34,252 nt of DNA from Burkholderiales bacterium (lineage in GTDB: Bacteria; Pseudomonadota; Gammaproteobacteria; Burkholderiales; Burkholderiaceae_E): the NCBI GenBank assembly GCA_003818495.1, contig RPRK01000029.1:1-34252 (forward strand), read 5' to 3'. The notes below the pieces were generated by a model that was given only the letters and a program-made list of their open reading frames with translations, was not told the DNA's origin and ran no database searches. A program made the position numbers and the translations under genes. How positions within the stretch are numbered: position 1 is the first letter of the stretch; the number at the start of each line of letters is the position of its first letter. Of the stretch, positions 17,541 through 24,604 are shown one piece after another.

Positions 17541-17558
17541 GACGTTTACGTCAACGTC
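17541..17558. promoter_or_regulatory. Operator half of a shared MerR/LiuR-type site pair
   Basis: GACGTTTACGTCAACGTC is a near-perfect palindrome (16 of 18 positions) in the 102-bp gap between the MBL-hydrolase gene and the MerR gene. It differs by one base from the 18-bp core of the perfect palindrome at 23991-24008. Its place between divergent genes suits autoregulation and control of the MBL gene. That the adjacent MerR protein binds here is an inference from position and repetition. Confidence 0.65.
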
Positions 17559-17628
17559 AGTCTACCCGCGCGCCGCCCCCCGCCCCCGACGGCGTTCCGC
17601 TGCCGAGGCCGCGACCCTCCCGAAGCCG

Positions 17629-18057
17629 ATGGCCACGTTCACGATCACCGAGCTCGCCCGCGAATTCGACGTCACGCCGCGCGCGATCCGCTTCTACGAG
17701 GACCAGGGCCTGCTCGCGCCCACGCGGGCCGGCACGGGCGGCCGCCAGCGTGTCTACACGCAGCGCGACCGGACCCGTCTGAAGCTCACGCTGCGCGGCA
17801 AGCGCCTGGGGCTGTCGCTGTCCGAGGTCCGTGACCTCGTCGACATGTACGAGTCGCCCTCCGACACCGCAGCCCAGCTCGAGCGCTTCCTGCAGGTGCT
17901 GGCCGGACATCGCGCGACCCTCGAGCGTCAGCTCGAGGACCTGCAGGTCACGCTGGGCGAGATCGCCGCGCACGAGGCGCGCTGCCGGACGCTGCTCGAG
18001 CGCGCCGCGCGCACCGGCGACGACGCCGCGGGCACCCGTCGGCGCGCGGGCGCCTGA
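17629..18057 (+). CDS. liuR: MerR-family regulator, LiuR type
   Basis: The 142-aa protein has an N-terminal MerR winged helix-turn-helix (ITELAREFDVTPRAIRFYEDQGLL, residues 6-29), the second wing region GRQRVYTQRDRTRLKLTLRGKRLG, and a C-terminal helical coiled-coil (about 80-125) for dimerisation. It lacks the metal-binding cysteine loop of CueR/ZntR-like members. The sequence style is that of LiuR, which controls leucine/isovalerate catabolism in proteobacteria. Support from context: isovaleryl-CoA dehydrogenase and a liuB-like gene lie downstream, and matching palindromes precede both this gene and the catabolic string. The gene symbol is assigned on that combined evidence. Its stop is one base from the ATG of the dioxygenase gene. 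Confidence 0.85.
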   Translation: MATFTITELAREFDVTPRAIRFYEDQGLLAPTRAGTGGRQRVYTQRDRTRLKLTLRGKRLGLSLSEVRDLVDMYESPSDTAAQLERFLQVLAGHRATLERQLEDLQVTLGEIAAHEARCRTLLERAARTGDDAAGTRRRAGA

Positions 18058-18058
18058 G

Positions 18059-18970
18059 ATGCCGGTCACCGCCCCGGGCCCCTCCCCCGAACCCGCACGC
18101 GGCCCCGAGCAGGCCGCTGCGCCGGTCCCTGCGCCCGACCCTGCGGTCGTCGCCGCGCACGCCGACGCGATCCGCGAGCACGGCTTCACCGTGCTGCGGG
18201 ACGCGATCCCCGAGGACAGCCGCCACGCACTGCGCGAGGCGCTCGCCCGCCTCGAGACGGACGCGGGCCTGGGCTTCGCCCGAACCCGGTTCGAGGGCAC
18301 CCGCACGGTCCGGATCTACAACCTGCTCGCGCGCGGCGAGGCCTTCTGGCCCGTGCCCCTGCATCCGCTCGCGCTGGCGGTGGCCGAGCGCGTCCTCGAC
18401 CCGGAGCTGCTGCTGTCCTCGCTGTCGGCGATCACGCTCGCGCCCGGCCAGGCCGCGCAGCCGCTGCACGAGGACACGCAGCGGATCCCGCTGCCGCGAC
18501 CGCGCGCGGCGATCGCGCTGAACGCCCTCTGGGCGCTGTCGGACTTCACCGAGGCCAACGGCGCGACCCGCATCGTGCCGGGCAGCCATCGCTTCCCGGC
18601 GCCGCCCCGATACGGCGCCGATCATCCGACGGTCGCCGCGGAAATGCCCGCCGGCAGCATCCTGCTGTTCGACAGCGCGCTGTGGCACGCCGGCGGCGCC
18701 AACGTCACCGACGCGCGCCGCTGGGCGATCGCCTGCTACTACTGCGTGGGCTGGATGCGCCAGCAGGAGAACCAGCTGCTCGGCGTGCCGGACGCGCTCG
18801 CCCGCCGCATGCCGCGCCGGCTCCAGCAGCTGTGCGGATGGTCGGTCTGGCAGGGCCAGTACGGGCACGTCGACAACCACGACCCGATCGAGTTCCTCGG
18901 CGGCGAGCGCGCCAGGCCGATGATCTGGGACGACCCGCCACGCGCTCCCGAAGCCGCGAAGGAACCGTAG
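18059..18970 (+). CDS. Phytanoyl-CoA dioxygenase (PhyH) family protein
   Basis: This 303-aa member of the Fe(II)/2-oxoglutarate-dependent PhyH family has the metal-binding HxD as H137-E-D139 in PLHEDTQ and the distal H210 in LWHAGGANVT. An Ala/Pro-rich stretch of about 25 residues precedes the domain. Segments such as NALWALSDFTEANGATRIVPGSH are classical for the family. The enzyme would hydroxylate a small organic substrate; none can be named. The ATG is one base after the stop of the LiuR-type gene, so the two are almost certainly co-transcribed, which hints at a role in branched-chain acid metabolism. It converges with livM. Confidence 0.85.
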   Translation: MPVTAPGPSPEPARGPEQAAAPVPAPDPAVVAAHADAIREHGFTVLRDAIPEDSRHALREALARLETDAGLGFARTRFEGTRTVRIYNLLARGEAFWPVPLHPLALAVAERVLDPELLLSSLSAITLAPGQAAQPLHEDTQRIPLPRPRAAIALNALWALSDFTEANGATRIVPGSHRFPAPPRYGADHPTVAAEMPAGSILLFDSALWHAGGANVTDARRWAIACYYCVGWMRQQENQLLGVPDALARRMPRRLQQLCGWSVWQGQYGHVDNHDPIEFLGGERARPMIWDDPPRAPEAAKEP

Positions 18971-19002
18971 CGAGGAGGCCCGAGCCGGGGTCGAGGCGCG
19001 CA

Positions 19003-19020
19003 GCCGTACATGAGTACGGC
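19003..19020. repeat. Hairpin in convergent PhyH-livM spacer, repeat-like
   Basis: GCCGTAC (19003-19009) pairs perfectly with GTACGGC (19014-19020) around ATGA. It sits in the 103-bp gap between two converging genes, embedded in GC-rich sequence with further GCGC inverted pairs. No T-tract follows. Similar GTAC-hairpins flanked by GCGCA and GCGAGCACCG recur between genes of many betaproteobacteria as far as I recall, so it may belong to a dispersed repeat family; only one copy is in this window. Confidence 0.45.
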
Positions 19021-19073
19021 GAGCACCGCAGGCGCCGGATCGGGACGCGCCGTAGGCGTGTTCGCGGCTTGCG

Positions 19074-20039
19074 TCAGCGTTCCAGGCGCGCCAGCAGCGT
19101 ACCCAGGATCCCCTTGGGCAGATAGATGATGAACAGCACCAGCAGCGCGCCGTAGATCAGCAGGTCCAGGCCGTGGATGGTGTTGCCGACGGCGATCCGC
19201 AGGGTCTCGGACAGCGCCAGCAGGAACACCGCACCGACCGTCGGCCCGAGCATCACGAACATGCCGCCCGCGATCGCGCCGAACACCATCTGCAGCGAGA
19301 TGCCGATGCCCGAGACGGTCTCCGGGTTCACGTAGAGCTGGTACTGCGCGTACAGCACGCCGCCGATGCAGGTCATCGCCGCCGACAGCATCGTGACCTT
19401 GAGCTTGGTCCGCGAGACGTCGATCCCGATCGAGGCGGCCGCGTCCTCCTCCTCGCTGATCGCCTCGAGCGCCAGCCGGTCCATGCTGCGGTCCACCCAC
19501 CGCCAGACCCACAGCGCGGCCAGCCAGCAGGCGACCACGATGTAGAACCACACCAGCTTGTTCGAGAACTGCAGCGCGCCCACCGACACCGTGGCGCCGT
19601 CGACGAGCGCCGATTTCGGCGTGATGCCGAGCGAGCCGCCGGTCTGGTCGCGCATCGCGACGATCACCAGGCGCACCACCTCCGACAGCGCCAGCGTGAC
19701 CAGCGCGAAGTAGTGACCGACGATCCGGAACCGGAAGCACGGCCAGCCGATCAGCACCGCGAGCGCGAGCGTGAGCACGATCGCGCCGACCGCCCCGATC
19801 CAGGGCGAGACGCCGGCGGTGTTCCAGAACAGCACCGAGCCGTACGCGCCGATGCCCAGGAACGCGCCGTGGCCGAAGCTCACCATGCCGAGCCGGCCCA
19901 TGATCGACCAGCTCGTGTAGATGAAGCCCCACAGCAGCGCCATGATGGCGAGGTGCAGCGGGTAGGTGCCGAATCCGGCGAACGGCGCCGCCAGCAGCAG
20001 CGCGAGCCCGACGCCCCCCAGTATCCGAGAACGGTTCAT
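19074..20039 (-). CDS. livM: Branched-chain amino-acid type ABC transporter permease (LivM)
   Basis: This 321-aa polytopic protein of the LivM family contains LGMVSFGHGAFLGIGAYGSV (residues about 50-69), the typical cytoplasmic coupling segment with AISEEEDAAASIGIDVSRTKLKV, and a C-terminal LPKGILG. With LivH it forms the membrane channel of a HAAT-family importer. The ATG is 4 bp after the livH stop and has AGGTGAG as ribosome site. It is the last gene of the minus-strand transporter set and converges with the PhyH-like gene. Confidence 0.92.
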   Translation of the reverse strand: MNRSRILGGVGLALLLAAPFAGFGTYPLHLAIMALLWGFIYTSWSIMGRLGMVSFGHGAFLGIGAYGSVLFWNTAGVSPWIGAVGAIVLTLALAVLIGWPCFRFRIVGHYFALVTLALSEVVRLVIVAMRDQTGGSLGITPKSALVDGATVSVGALQFSNKLVWFYIVVACWLAALWVWRWVDRSMDRLALEAISEEEDAAASIGIDVSRTKLKVTMLSAAMTCIGGVLYAQYQLYVNPETVSGIGISLQMVFGAIAGGMFVMLGPTVGAVFLLALSETLRIAVGNTIHGLDLLIYGALLVLFIIYLPKGILGTLLARLER

Positions 20040-20043
20040 CGGC

Positions 20044-20916
20044 TCACCTGCGCTTCGCGAACAGCCCTTCGGGCTTCCAGAACATCGTCGCGATGAAGAA
20101 CACGAACGCGATCACGTAGCCCCACTCGAGCTGGAACATGAAGCCGCCGACCGCGATGAACTGCGCGAAGACGAACGCGGCGAGGAAGCCCCCGATGAGG
20201 TTGCCGAGGCCGCCCATCACGCAGATCAGGAAGGTGATCGGGCCGAACGACAGTCCGATCGCCGGATGGATGTCGTACTGCAGCACCAGCAGGCAGGCGG
20301 CGAGTCCGGCCAGTCCTCCGCCGATCGCCGAGGTGGTCAGGTAGATGCGGCCCGGATCGACGCCCATCAGCGGCATGATCGCGCGGTCCTGGCTGATCGC
20401 GCGGATCGCGGTGCCCATGTAGCTGCGCGACAGGAACAGCCAGGTCGCGCCGATCGCGGCGAGCGCCACGGCGAAGGCGATCAGCCGGGCGAGCGAGAGG
20501 TTCATCTCGCCGATCGCGAAGGTCGGCAGCCGCACGCCCAGGTTGCGGAACTCGACGCCGAAGGCCACCGTCGCCACCGCCTGCAGGAAGAACAGCACCC
20601 CGCCGGTCACCAGCAGCTGGTTGATCGGCTCGGCCGCCAGCACCGGCCGGATGATGAACTGATGCAGCGCCGCCCCCAGCACCGCGAGCGTCGCGATGCC
20701 CGCGGCGAACGCCGCGAGCAGCGGCCAGCCCTGCTCGACGTGCAGCCACCAGATCGTGTACATGCCGATCATCATCATCTCGGCATAGCAGATCCAGACG
20801 ACGTCGATCACGCCGAAGATCAGGTTCAGCCCGAGCGCGAGCAGTGCCAGCAGCCCGCCGAGCAGCAGGCCGTTGATCACCGCCTCGAGGAGGAAGATGT
20901 CGAAGAAGTCGCTCAT
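20044..20916 (-). CDS. livH: Branched-chain amino-acid type ABC transporter permease (LivH)
   Basis: The 290-aa protein has about eight membrane segments and the LivH patterns LLLGGLLALLALGLNLIFGV (residues about 16-35), the coupling loop YMGTAIRAISQDRAIMPLMGV, and GGLGNLIGGFLAAFV. It pairs with LivM as the importer channel. An AGGACACCC sequence precedes the ATG, which lies 10 bp after the livF stop. The order SBP-G-F-H-M is one transcription direction with very short gaps except after the binding-protein gene. Confidence 0.92.
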   Translation of the reverse strand: MSDFFDIFLLEAVINGLLLGGLLALLALGLNLIFGVIDVVWICYAEMMMIGMYTIWWLHVEQGWPLLAAFAAGIATLAVLGAALHQFIIRPVLAAEPINQLLVTGGVLFFLQAVATVAFGVEFRNLGVRLPTFAIGEMNLSLARLIAFAVALAAIGATWLFLSRSYMGTAIRAISQDRAIMPLMGVDPGRIYLTTSAIGGGLAGLAACLLVLQYDIHPAIGLSFGPITFLICVMGGLGNLIGGFLAAFVFAQFIAVGGFMFQLEWGYVIAFVFFIATMFWKPEGLFAKRR

Positions 20917-20926
20917 GGGTGTCCTG

Positions 20927-21631
20927 TCAGACGCCGAGGTAGGCGCGGCGGATCTCGTCGCTCGCCAGCAGTTCGGCCGCCGGGCCGCTCTGGCGGATCC
21001 GCCCGGTCTCGAGCAGGTACGCGCGGTCGACGACCTTGAGCACCTGCTGGATGTTCTGCTCGACGATCAGCACGGTGTAGCCCTGCTCGCGGATCGTGCG
21101 CATCAGCCCGAAGATCGACTGCACCACTACCGGCGCGAGGCCGGCCGACGGCTCGTCCAGCAGCAGCAGCTTCGGGCCGCTCATCAGCGCGCGACCGATC
21201 GCGCACATCTGCTGCTCGCCGCCCGACATCGTGCCGGCCATCTGCAGCCGGCGCTCCTTCATCTTCGGGAACAGCGAGTAGACGAACTCCAGCCGCTCGG
21301 CGTGGCGCGAGCGCGCCGCCGGCGTGTACGCGCCCATCTTGAGGTTGTCCTCGACCGACAGCCGCGGGAACAGGCGACGGCCCTCCGGGACCTGCGCGAT
21401 GCCGAGCGCGATCACCTCGTGGGCCGGCACGTCGTTGTAGCGACGGCCCTCCATCGACAGCGCGCCCGCGCTCGGCTCGATCAGCTTGGAGATGACGCGC
21501 AGCAGCGTCGTCTTGCCCGCGCCGTTCGGGCCGATCACCGCGACCGCCTCGCCGGCGTCGACCTTCAGCGACACGTCGAACAGCGCCTGGAACGCGCCGT
21601 AGCCGGCGCTCACCCCGTTGAGTTCGAGCAT
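20927..21631 (-). CDS. livF: ABC transporter ATP-binding protein (LivF)
   Basis: This 234-aa ATPase has Walker A GPNGAGKTTLL, signature MSGGEQQMCAIGRAL, Walker B LLLLDEPSAGLAP and a terminal switch histidine replaced by the Q in IVEQNIQQ, as is normal for LivF. It energises the importer with LivG. The ATG overlaps the livG stop by one base (TGATG), so the two ATPase genes are translationally coupled, consistent with a LivF-LivG heterodimer. Confidence 0.93.
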   Translation of the reverse strand: MLELNGVSAGYGAFQALFDVSLKVDAGEAVAVIGPNGAGKTTLLRVISKLIEPSAGALSMEGRRYNDVPAHEVIALGIAQVPEGRRLFPRLSVEDNLKMGAYTPAARSRHAERLEFVYSLFPKMKERRLQMAGTMSGGEQQMCAIGRALMSGPKLLLLDEPSAGLAPVVVQSIFGLMRTIREQGYTVLIVEQNIQQVLKVVDRAYLLETGRIRQSGPAAELLASDEIRRAYLGV

Positions 21632-22419
21632 CAGCCGCGCTCCTGCCGTTCGCCCGCGCGCCCGGCGTCGGTCTCGCGAACCTGCGCCTGGACCTGCTCG
21701 GCATCGGTGCCGAGGTAGACCTCGACGACCTTCGGGTCGCGGGTGACCTCGGCCGGCGTGCCCTGGGCGATCAGCTCGCCGTGGTCGAGCACCAGACAGC
21801 GGTCGATGACCCGCATCAGCACGCCCATGATGTGCTCGACCCAGACGATGGAGATGCCGCGCTCGTCACGGATGCGGCGCAGCATGTCGGCGGCCTGGCT
21901 CATCTCGGTCTCGTCGAGTCCGCCCAGGCTCTCGTCGGCGAGCAGCAGCTTCGGCTGCGTCGCCAGCGCCCGCGCCATCTCGAGCTTCTTCAGTCCGGCC
22001 GCGCCCAGCCCGTCGACACGCGCGCCCGGATCGGACGGCAGGCCGATCAGCGCCAGCGCGTCCTCGGCCCGGCGCTGCGCCTCGCCGCGGGTCACCGGCT
22101 CCGAGGCGCCGTAGTAGGCGGCGAGCGTCGCGTTCTCCAGGATGGACAGCTTGCGGAACGGGCGCGGGATCTGGAAGGTCCGCGCGATGCCGGCCCGGCA
22201 GATCCGGTTCGGCGGCAGTCCGCCGATCTCGCGGTCCATGAAGCGCACCGAGCCCTCGGTCGGCGCGTACAGGCCCGCGATGACGTTGAACGTGGTGCTC
22301 TTGCCCGACCCGTTCGGACCGATCAGGCCGAGGATCTCGCCCTGGCGCAGCTCGAACGACAGGCGATCGACGGCGGTGAAGCCGCCGAAGCGCTTGGTCA
22401 TCGACTCGATTCGGAGCAT
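21631..22419 (-). CDS. livG: ABC transporter ATP-binding protein (LivG), variant signature motif
   Basis: The 262-aa ATPase has Walker A GPNGSGKST (K40), Walker B KLLLADESLGGLDE and the switch H in VEHIMGVLM. The ABC signature position reads GLGAAGLKKLEMARAL instead of an LSGGQ-like motif; other LivG proteins with AGxKRLE at this place exist, so this is a recognised variant rather than damage. A C-terminal LivG extension (residues about 225-262) is present, ending in a charged tail. The gene starts 162 bp after the binding-protein gene; that gap holds two tandem hairpins. The ribosome site (AGG nine bases upstream) is weak. Confidence 0.9.
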   Translation of the reverse strand: MLRIESMTKRFGGFTAVDRLSFELRQGEILGLIGPNGSGKSTTFNVIAGLYAPTEGSVRFMDREIGGLPPNRICRAGIARTFQIPRPFRKLSILENATLAAYYGASEPVTRGEAQRRAEDALALIGLPSDPGARVDGLGAAGLKKLEMARALATQPKLLLADESLGGLDETEMSQAADMLRRIRDERGISIVWVEHIMGVLMRVIDRCLVLDHGELIAQGTPAEVTRDPKVVEVYLGTDAEQVQAQVRETDAGRAGERQERG

Positions 22420-22506
22420 GGGAACAGCCTATCCGGCCGCCTCTCGGCGGATTCACGTTCGTGGAGCACGAGTGCCGGGCCGGCAGGCCCGGCCCGCGTC
22501 GCCGGC

Positions 22507-22577
22507 GGCGAGCAATGCTCGCCGAAACCCCGGCGCCGCCGCCAGCGGCGAGCAGTGCTCGCCGAAACCCCGGCGCC
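22507..22577. repeat. Two tandem 31-bp hairpin repeats between binding-protein gene and livG
   Basis: Two copies, 22507-22537 and 22547-22577 (period 40 bp), are identical except for one base. Each begins with the inverted repeat GGCGAGC-A(A/G)T-GCTCGCC, which folds into a 7-bp stem with a 3-nt loop, and continues GAAACCCCGGCGCC. They lie directly downstream of the binding-protein stop in transcription order. The shape and place resemble REP-type elements that shield an upstream mRNA end, so the binding protein could be made in excess over the permease parts. Confidence 0.7.
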
Positions 22578-22581
22578 AACG

Positions 22582-23871
22582 TCAGGGGGCGTAGGTGTGG
22601 CCCTTGGGCAGGGGCAGGACCGGATCGCGGGTCTTGATCGCCGCCGGCCAGACGACGAAGGTGTCGTTGCCCGCGTACTGCATCACGACCGGCGAGGAGC
22701 GCTCGTTCTGGCCCGACATCGGCGTGCCGGGCGGGAAGAACTTCACCCCGTATCCCTGGATGGTGCCGCCCACCGGGATGTCGGTCTCCAGCGACGCCTT
22801 GCGCAGCGCCTCGGCGTCGACGCCGCCGTACTTCTTGATCGCCCGCGGCAGCACGTCGGTGAAGAAGATCCACGACTGGTTGAAGCCCATCGAGACGTGC
22901 GGCGGCACCTCGTCGGACTTCACCTCGGCCTTGTAGCGCTTGATCATCTCGGCGGTCACCGCGCCCAGGCCGGGCGCGAGCGACTTCGGATCGAGCAGCT
23001 GCGCGGCCACCGGGTCGACGTTGTAGATGTAGTTCGCGTCGTCCTTGAAGCTGGCGTAGAGCTTGTCGAACTGGCCGTAGCCCGCGCCGTGGCCGATCAG
23101 CGCGCCCCACTTCAGGCCCTGCTCGCGGGCCTGGCGCAGGAACAGCGTGATGTCCGGGTTGTAGCCGGTGTGCAGGATCACGTCGGGCCGCGCGCGCTTG
23201 AGCTTGGTCACCAGCGGCGACAGGTCGGGCGAGGTCGCCGCGTAGCCCTCCTTGAGCGCGACCTGCATGCCGAACTTCTTGCACGCGGCCTCGTTGCCGG
23301 AGGCCACGCCCGCTCCGTAGGGGCCGTCCTCGTAGATGATCGCGACCTTCAGGTCCTTGGGCTCCTTGCCGAGCCGCGCCTTGGCCTGCTCGTTGAGGAA
23401 GGTGCACGAGGCTTCGCCGAACTGGTCGGAGTGCACCTGCGGGCGGAACACGTAGCGCAGGTTCTTGTCCTTGAACACCGCCGAGGCGACGCAGACGTTC
23501 GCCCACATGAAGCGCTTGGACTGGTCGGCCTTCTGGGCCATCGGCACGCAGTGGGCCGACGAGAACACGCCCATCAGCATGTCGACCTTCTCCTGGTTCA
23601 GGAGCCGCTCGGCCTCGTTGATCGCGACGTCGGCCTTGCTCTGCGCGTCGGCATAGACCGGCTTGATCTTGTAGCCCTCGACGCCGCCGCGCTCGTTGAT
23701 CATGTCGATCGCGTACTTGGTGCCGAGGTAGCTGGCGTTGGAGCCGCCGGCCGCGAACGCGCCGGTCAGGTCGTAGATGACGCCGATCTTCAGTTCCTTG
23801 CCCTGGGCGAGCACGGAGCCGGAGGCCAGCGACGCGGCGATGGCCGCGGCGGCGAACAGGGTCTTGCGCAT
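22582..23871 (-). CDS. ABC transporter substrate-binding protein, branched-chain amino-acid (type I) family
   Basis: This 429-aa periplasmic binding protein has a clear signal peptide, MRKTLFAAAAIAASLASGSV with cleavage after LAQ, then the type I fold opening KIGVIYDLTGAFAAGGSNAS. It is longer than E. coli LivJ and belongs to the larger betaproteobacterial group often found with acyl-CoA catabolic genes. The ligand could be leucine or other branched-chain compounds, but amides or carboxylic acids are also bound by such proteins. The ribosome site GGGAGGAG is strong. The gene heads the transporter transcript and diverges from the catabolic string across the palindrome at 23989-24010. Confidence 0.9.
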   Translation of the reverse strand: MRKTLFAAAAIAASLASGSVLAQGKELKIGVIYDLTGAFAAGGSNASYLGTKYAIDMINERGGVEGYKIKPVYADAQSKADVAINEAERLLNQEKVDMLMGVFSSAHCVPMAQKADQSKRFMWANVCVASAVFKDKNLRYVFRPQVHSDQFGEASCTFLNEQAKARLGKEPKDLKVAIIYEDGPYGAGVASGNEAACKKFGMQVALKEGYAATSPDLSPLVTKLKRARPDVILHTGYNPDITLFLRQAREQGLKWGALIGHGAGYGQFDKLYASFKDDANYIYNVDPVAAQLLDPKSLAPGLGAVTAEMIKRYKAEVKSDEVPPHVSMGFNQSWIFFTDVLPRAIKKYGGVDAEALRKASLETDIPVGGTIQGYGVKFFPPGTPMSGQNERSSPVVMQYAGNDTFVVWPAAIKTRDPVLPLPKGHTYAP

Positions 23872-23926
23872 GGGGTCTCCTCCCGGCGGCGTCGTTGCGC
23901 CGCGATCATCGTTCGAATCGGGATCG

Positions 23927-23956
23927 ATCCTAACCGCAGCGGCTACGCCGGCACAA
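23927..23956 (-). promoter_or_regulatory. Candidate promoter for the transporter operon
   Basis: On the minus strand TTGTGC (23951-23956) is followed after 18 bp by TAGGAT (23927-23932), the latter matching four of six -10 positions. Transcription would start near 23920, about 50 nt before the ATG of the binding-protein gene. The palindromic operator lies about 33 bp upstream of this -35, a location suited to activation or to an effect of DNA bending. Confidence 0.3.
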
Positions 23957-23988
23957 CTCGCACATCGCCTTTCCGCGCCGCGGCTGCA

Positions 23989-24010
23989 TTGACGTTGACG
24001 TCAACGTCAA
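23989..24010. promoter_or_regulatory. Perfect 22-bp palindromic operator, probable LiuR site
   Basis: TTGACGTTGAC is followed immediately by its exact reverse complement, giving a 22-bp perfect palindrome between the divergent binding-protein and thioesterase genes. Its 18-bp core matches the site at 17541-17558 at 17 positions. MerR-family regulators bind such palindromes, and the window encodes one MerR protein of LiuR type next to the second site. Binding by that protein is inferred. Confidence 0.75.
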
Positions 24011-24017
24011 CTACGCT
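23989..24017 (+). promoter_or_regulatory. Candidate promoter of the leucine-catabolism gene string, overlapping the operator
   Basis: TTGACG (23989-23994) is a five-of-six -35 match, then 17 bp, then TACGCT (24012-24017) as a weak -10. The palindrome fills the spacer, the arrangement typical of MerR-controlled promoters. The start would lie near 24024, about 65 nt before the thioesterase ATG. Confidence 0.4.
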
Positions 24018-24089
24018 GCGGCGGCCTCCCCGGGTCGTTCGCGCCCCGGATGCCAGGCACTGCCCGCCACGCCCTCCCGACCGCCCGCC

Positions 24090-24569
24090 ATGCCCGATAC
24101 GCCGATCCTGGACGCGCCGCGGCGCGAGCCCGCCGACCCCCGTTTCGAGGCGCGCGTGCGGGCCTCGTTCGCCCGGCAGCGGTTCATGGCGATGATGGGG
24201 GCCACGATGACCCGGGTCGAGCCTGGCGAGGTCGACATCGAGCTGCCCTTCGACGCGGAACTCACCCAGCAGCACGGCTTCGTGCACGGCGGGGCGATCG
24301 CCTCGGTGCTCGATGCGGCCTGCGGCTACGCCGCCTCGACGCTGATGGCCGCCGATGCGGGCGTGCTCACCGTCGAATTCAAGATCAACTTCCTCGCGCC
24401 CGCGGCCGGCGAGCGCTTCCGGTTCACCGGCCGTGTCCGGCGCGCCGGCCGGACGGTAACATTCGTCGACGGCGACGCGATCGCCGTCGCCGACGGTCGC
24501 GCCCGCACCGTCGCGACGATGCAGGCCACGATGATGACGGTGCAGGGCCGCGACGACGTCCGGCACTGA
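24090..24569 (+). CDS. PaaI-family hotdog thioesterase
   Basis: This 159-aa hotdog-fold protein has the PaaI/YbgC-like motif [20 protein letters not shown] (residues 60-79): HGG is 66-68, and D75 takes the position of the acidic catalytic residue. Then [15 protein letters not shown] follows. It would hydrolyse acyl-CoA thioesters in the cytoplasm, perhaps recycling CoA from stalled intermediates of leucine breakdown. It is the first gene after the palindromic operator and is followed by liuA 35 bp later. Substrate range cannot be inferred. Confidence 0.85.
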   Translation: MPDTPILDAPRREPADPRFEARVRASFARQRFMAMMGATMTRVEPGEVDIELPFDAELTQQHGFVHGGAIASVLDAACGYAASTLMAADAGVLTVEFKINFLAPAAGERFRFTGRVRRAGRTVTFVDGDAIAVADGRARTVATMQATMMTVQGRDDVRH

Positions 24570-24604
24570 ACCCGCCCCACCCGACGCAACGCAGGGACCC
24601 CCGG

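Noticed and set aside
22578..22585. AACGTCAG at the binding-protein stop as another LiuR half-site
   Set aside because: Only an isolated half-site, partly formed by the stop codon, with no second arm.
23910..23930. GTTCGAATC as part of a tRNA gene
   Set aside because: It is just a TTCGAA palindrome; neither strand gives a T-arm stem or a cloverleaf.
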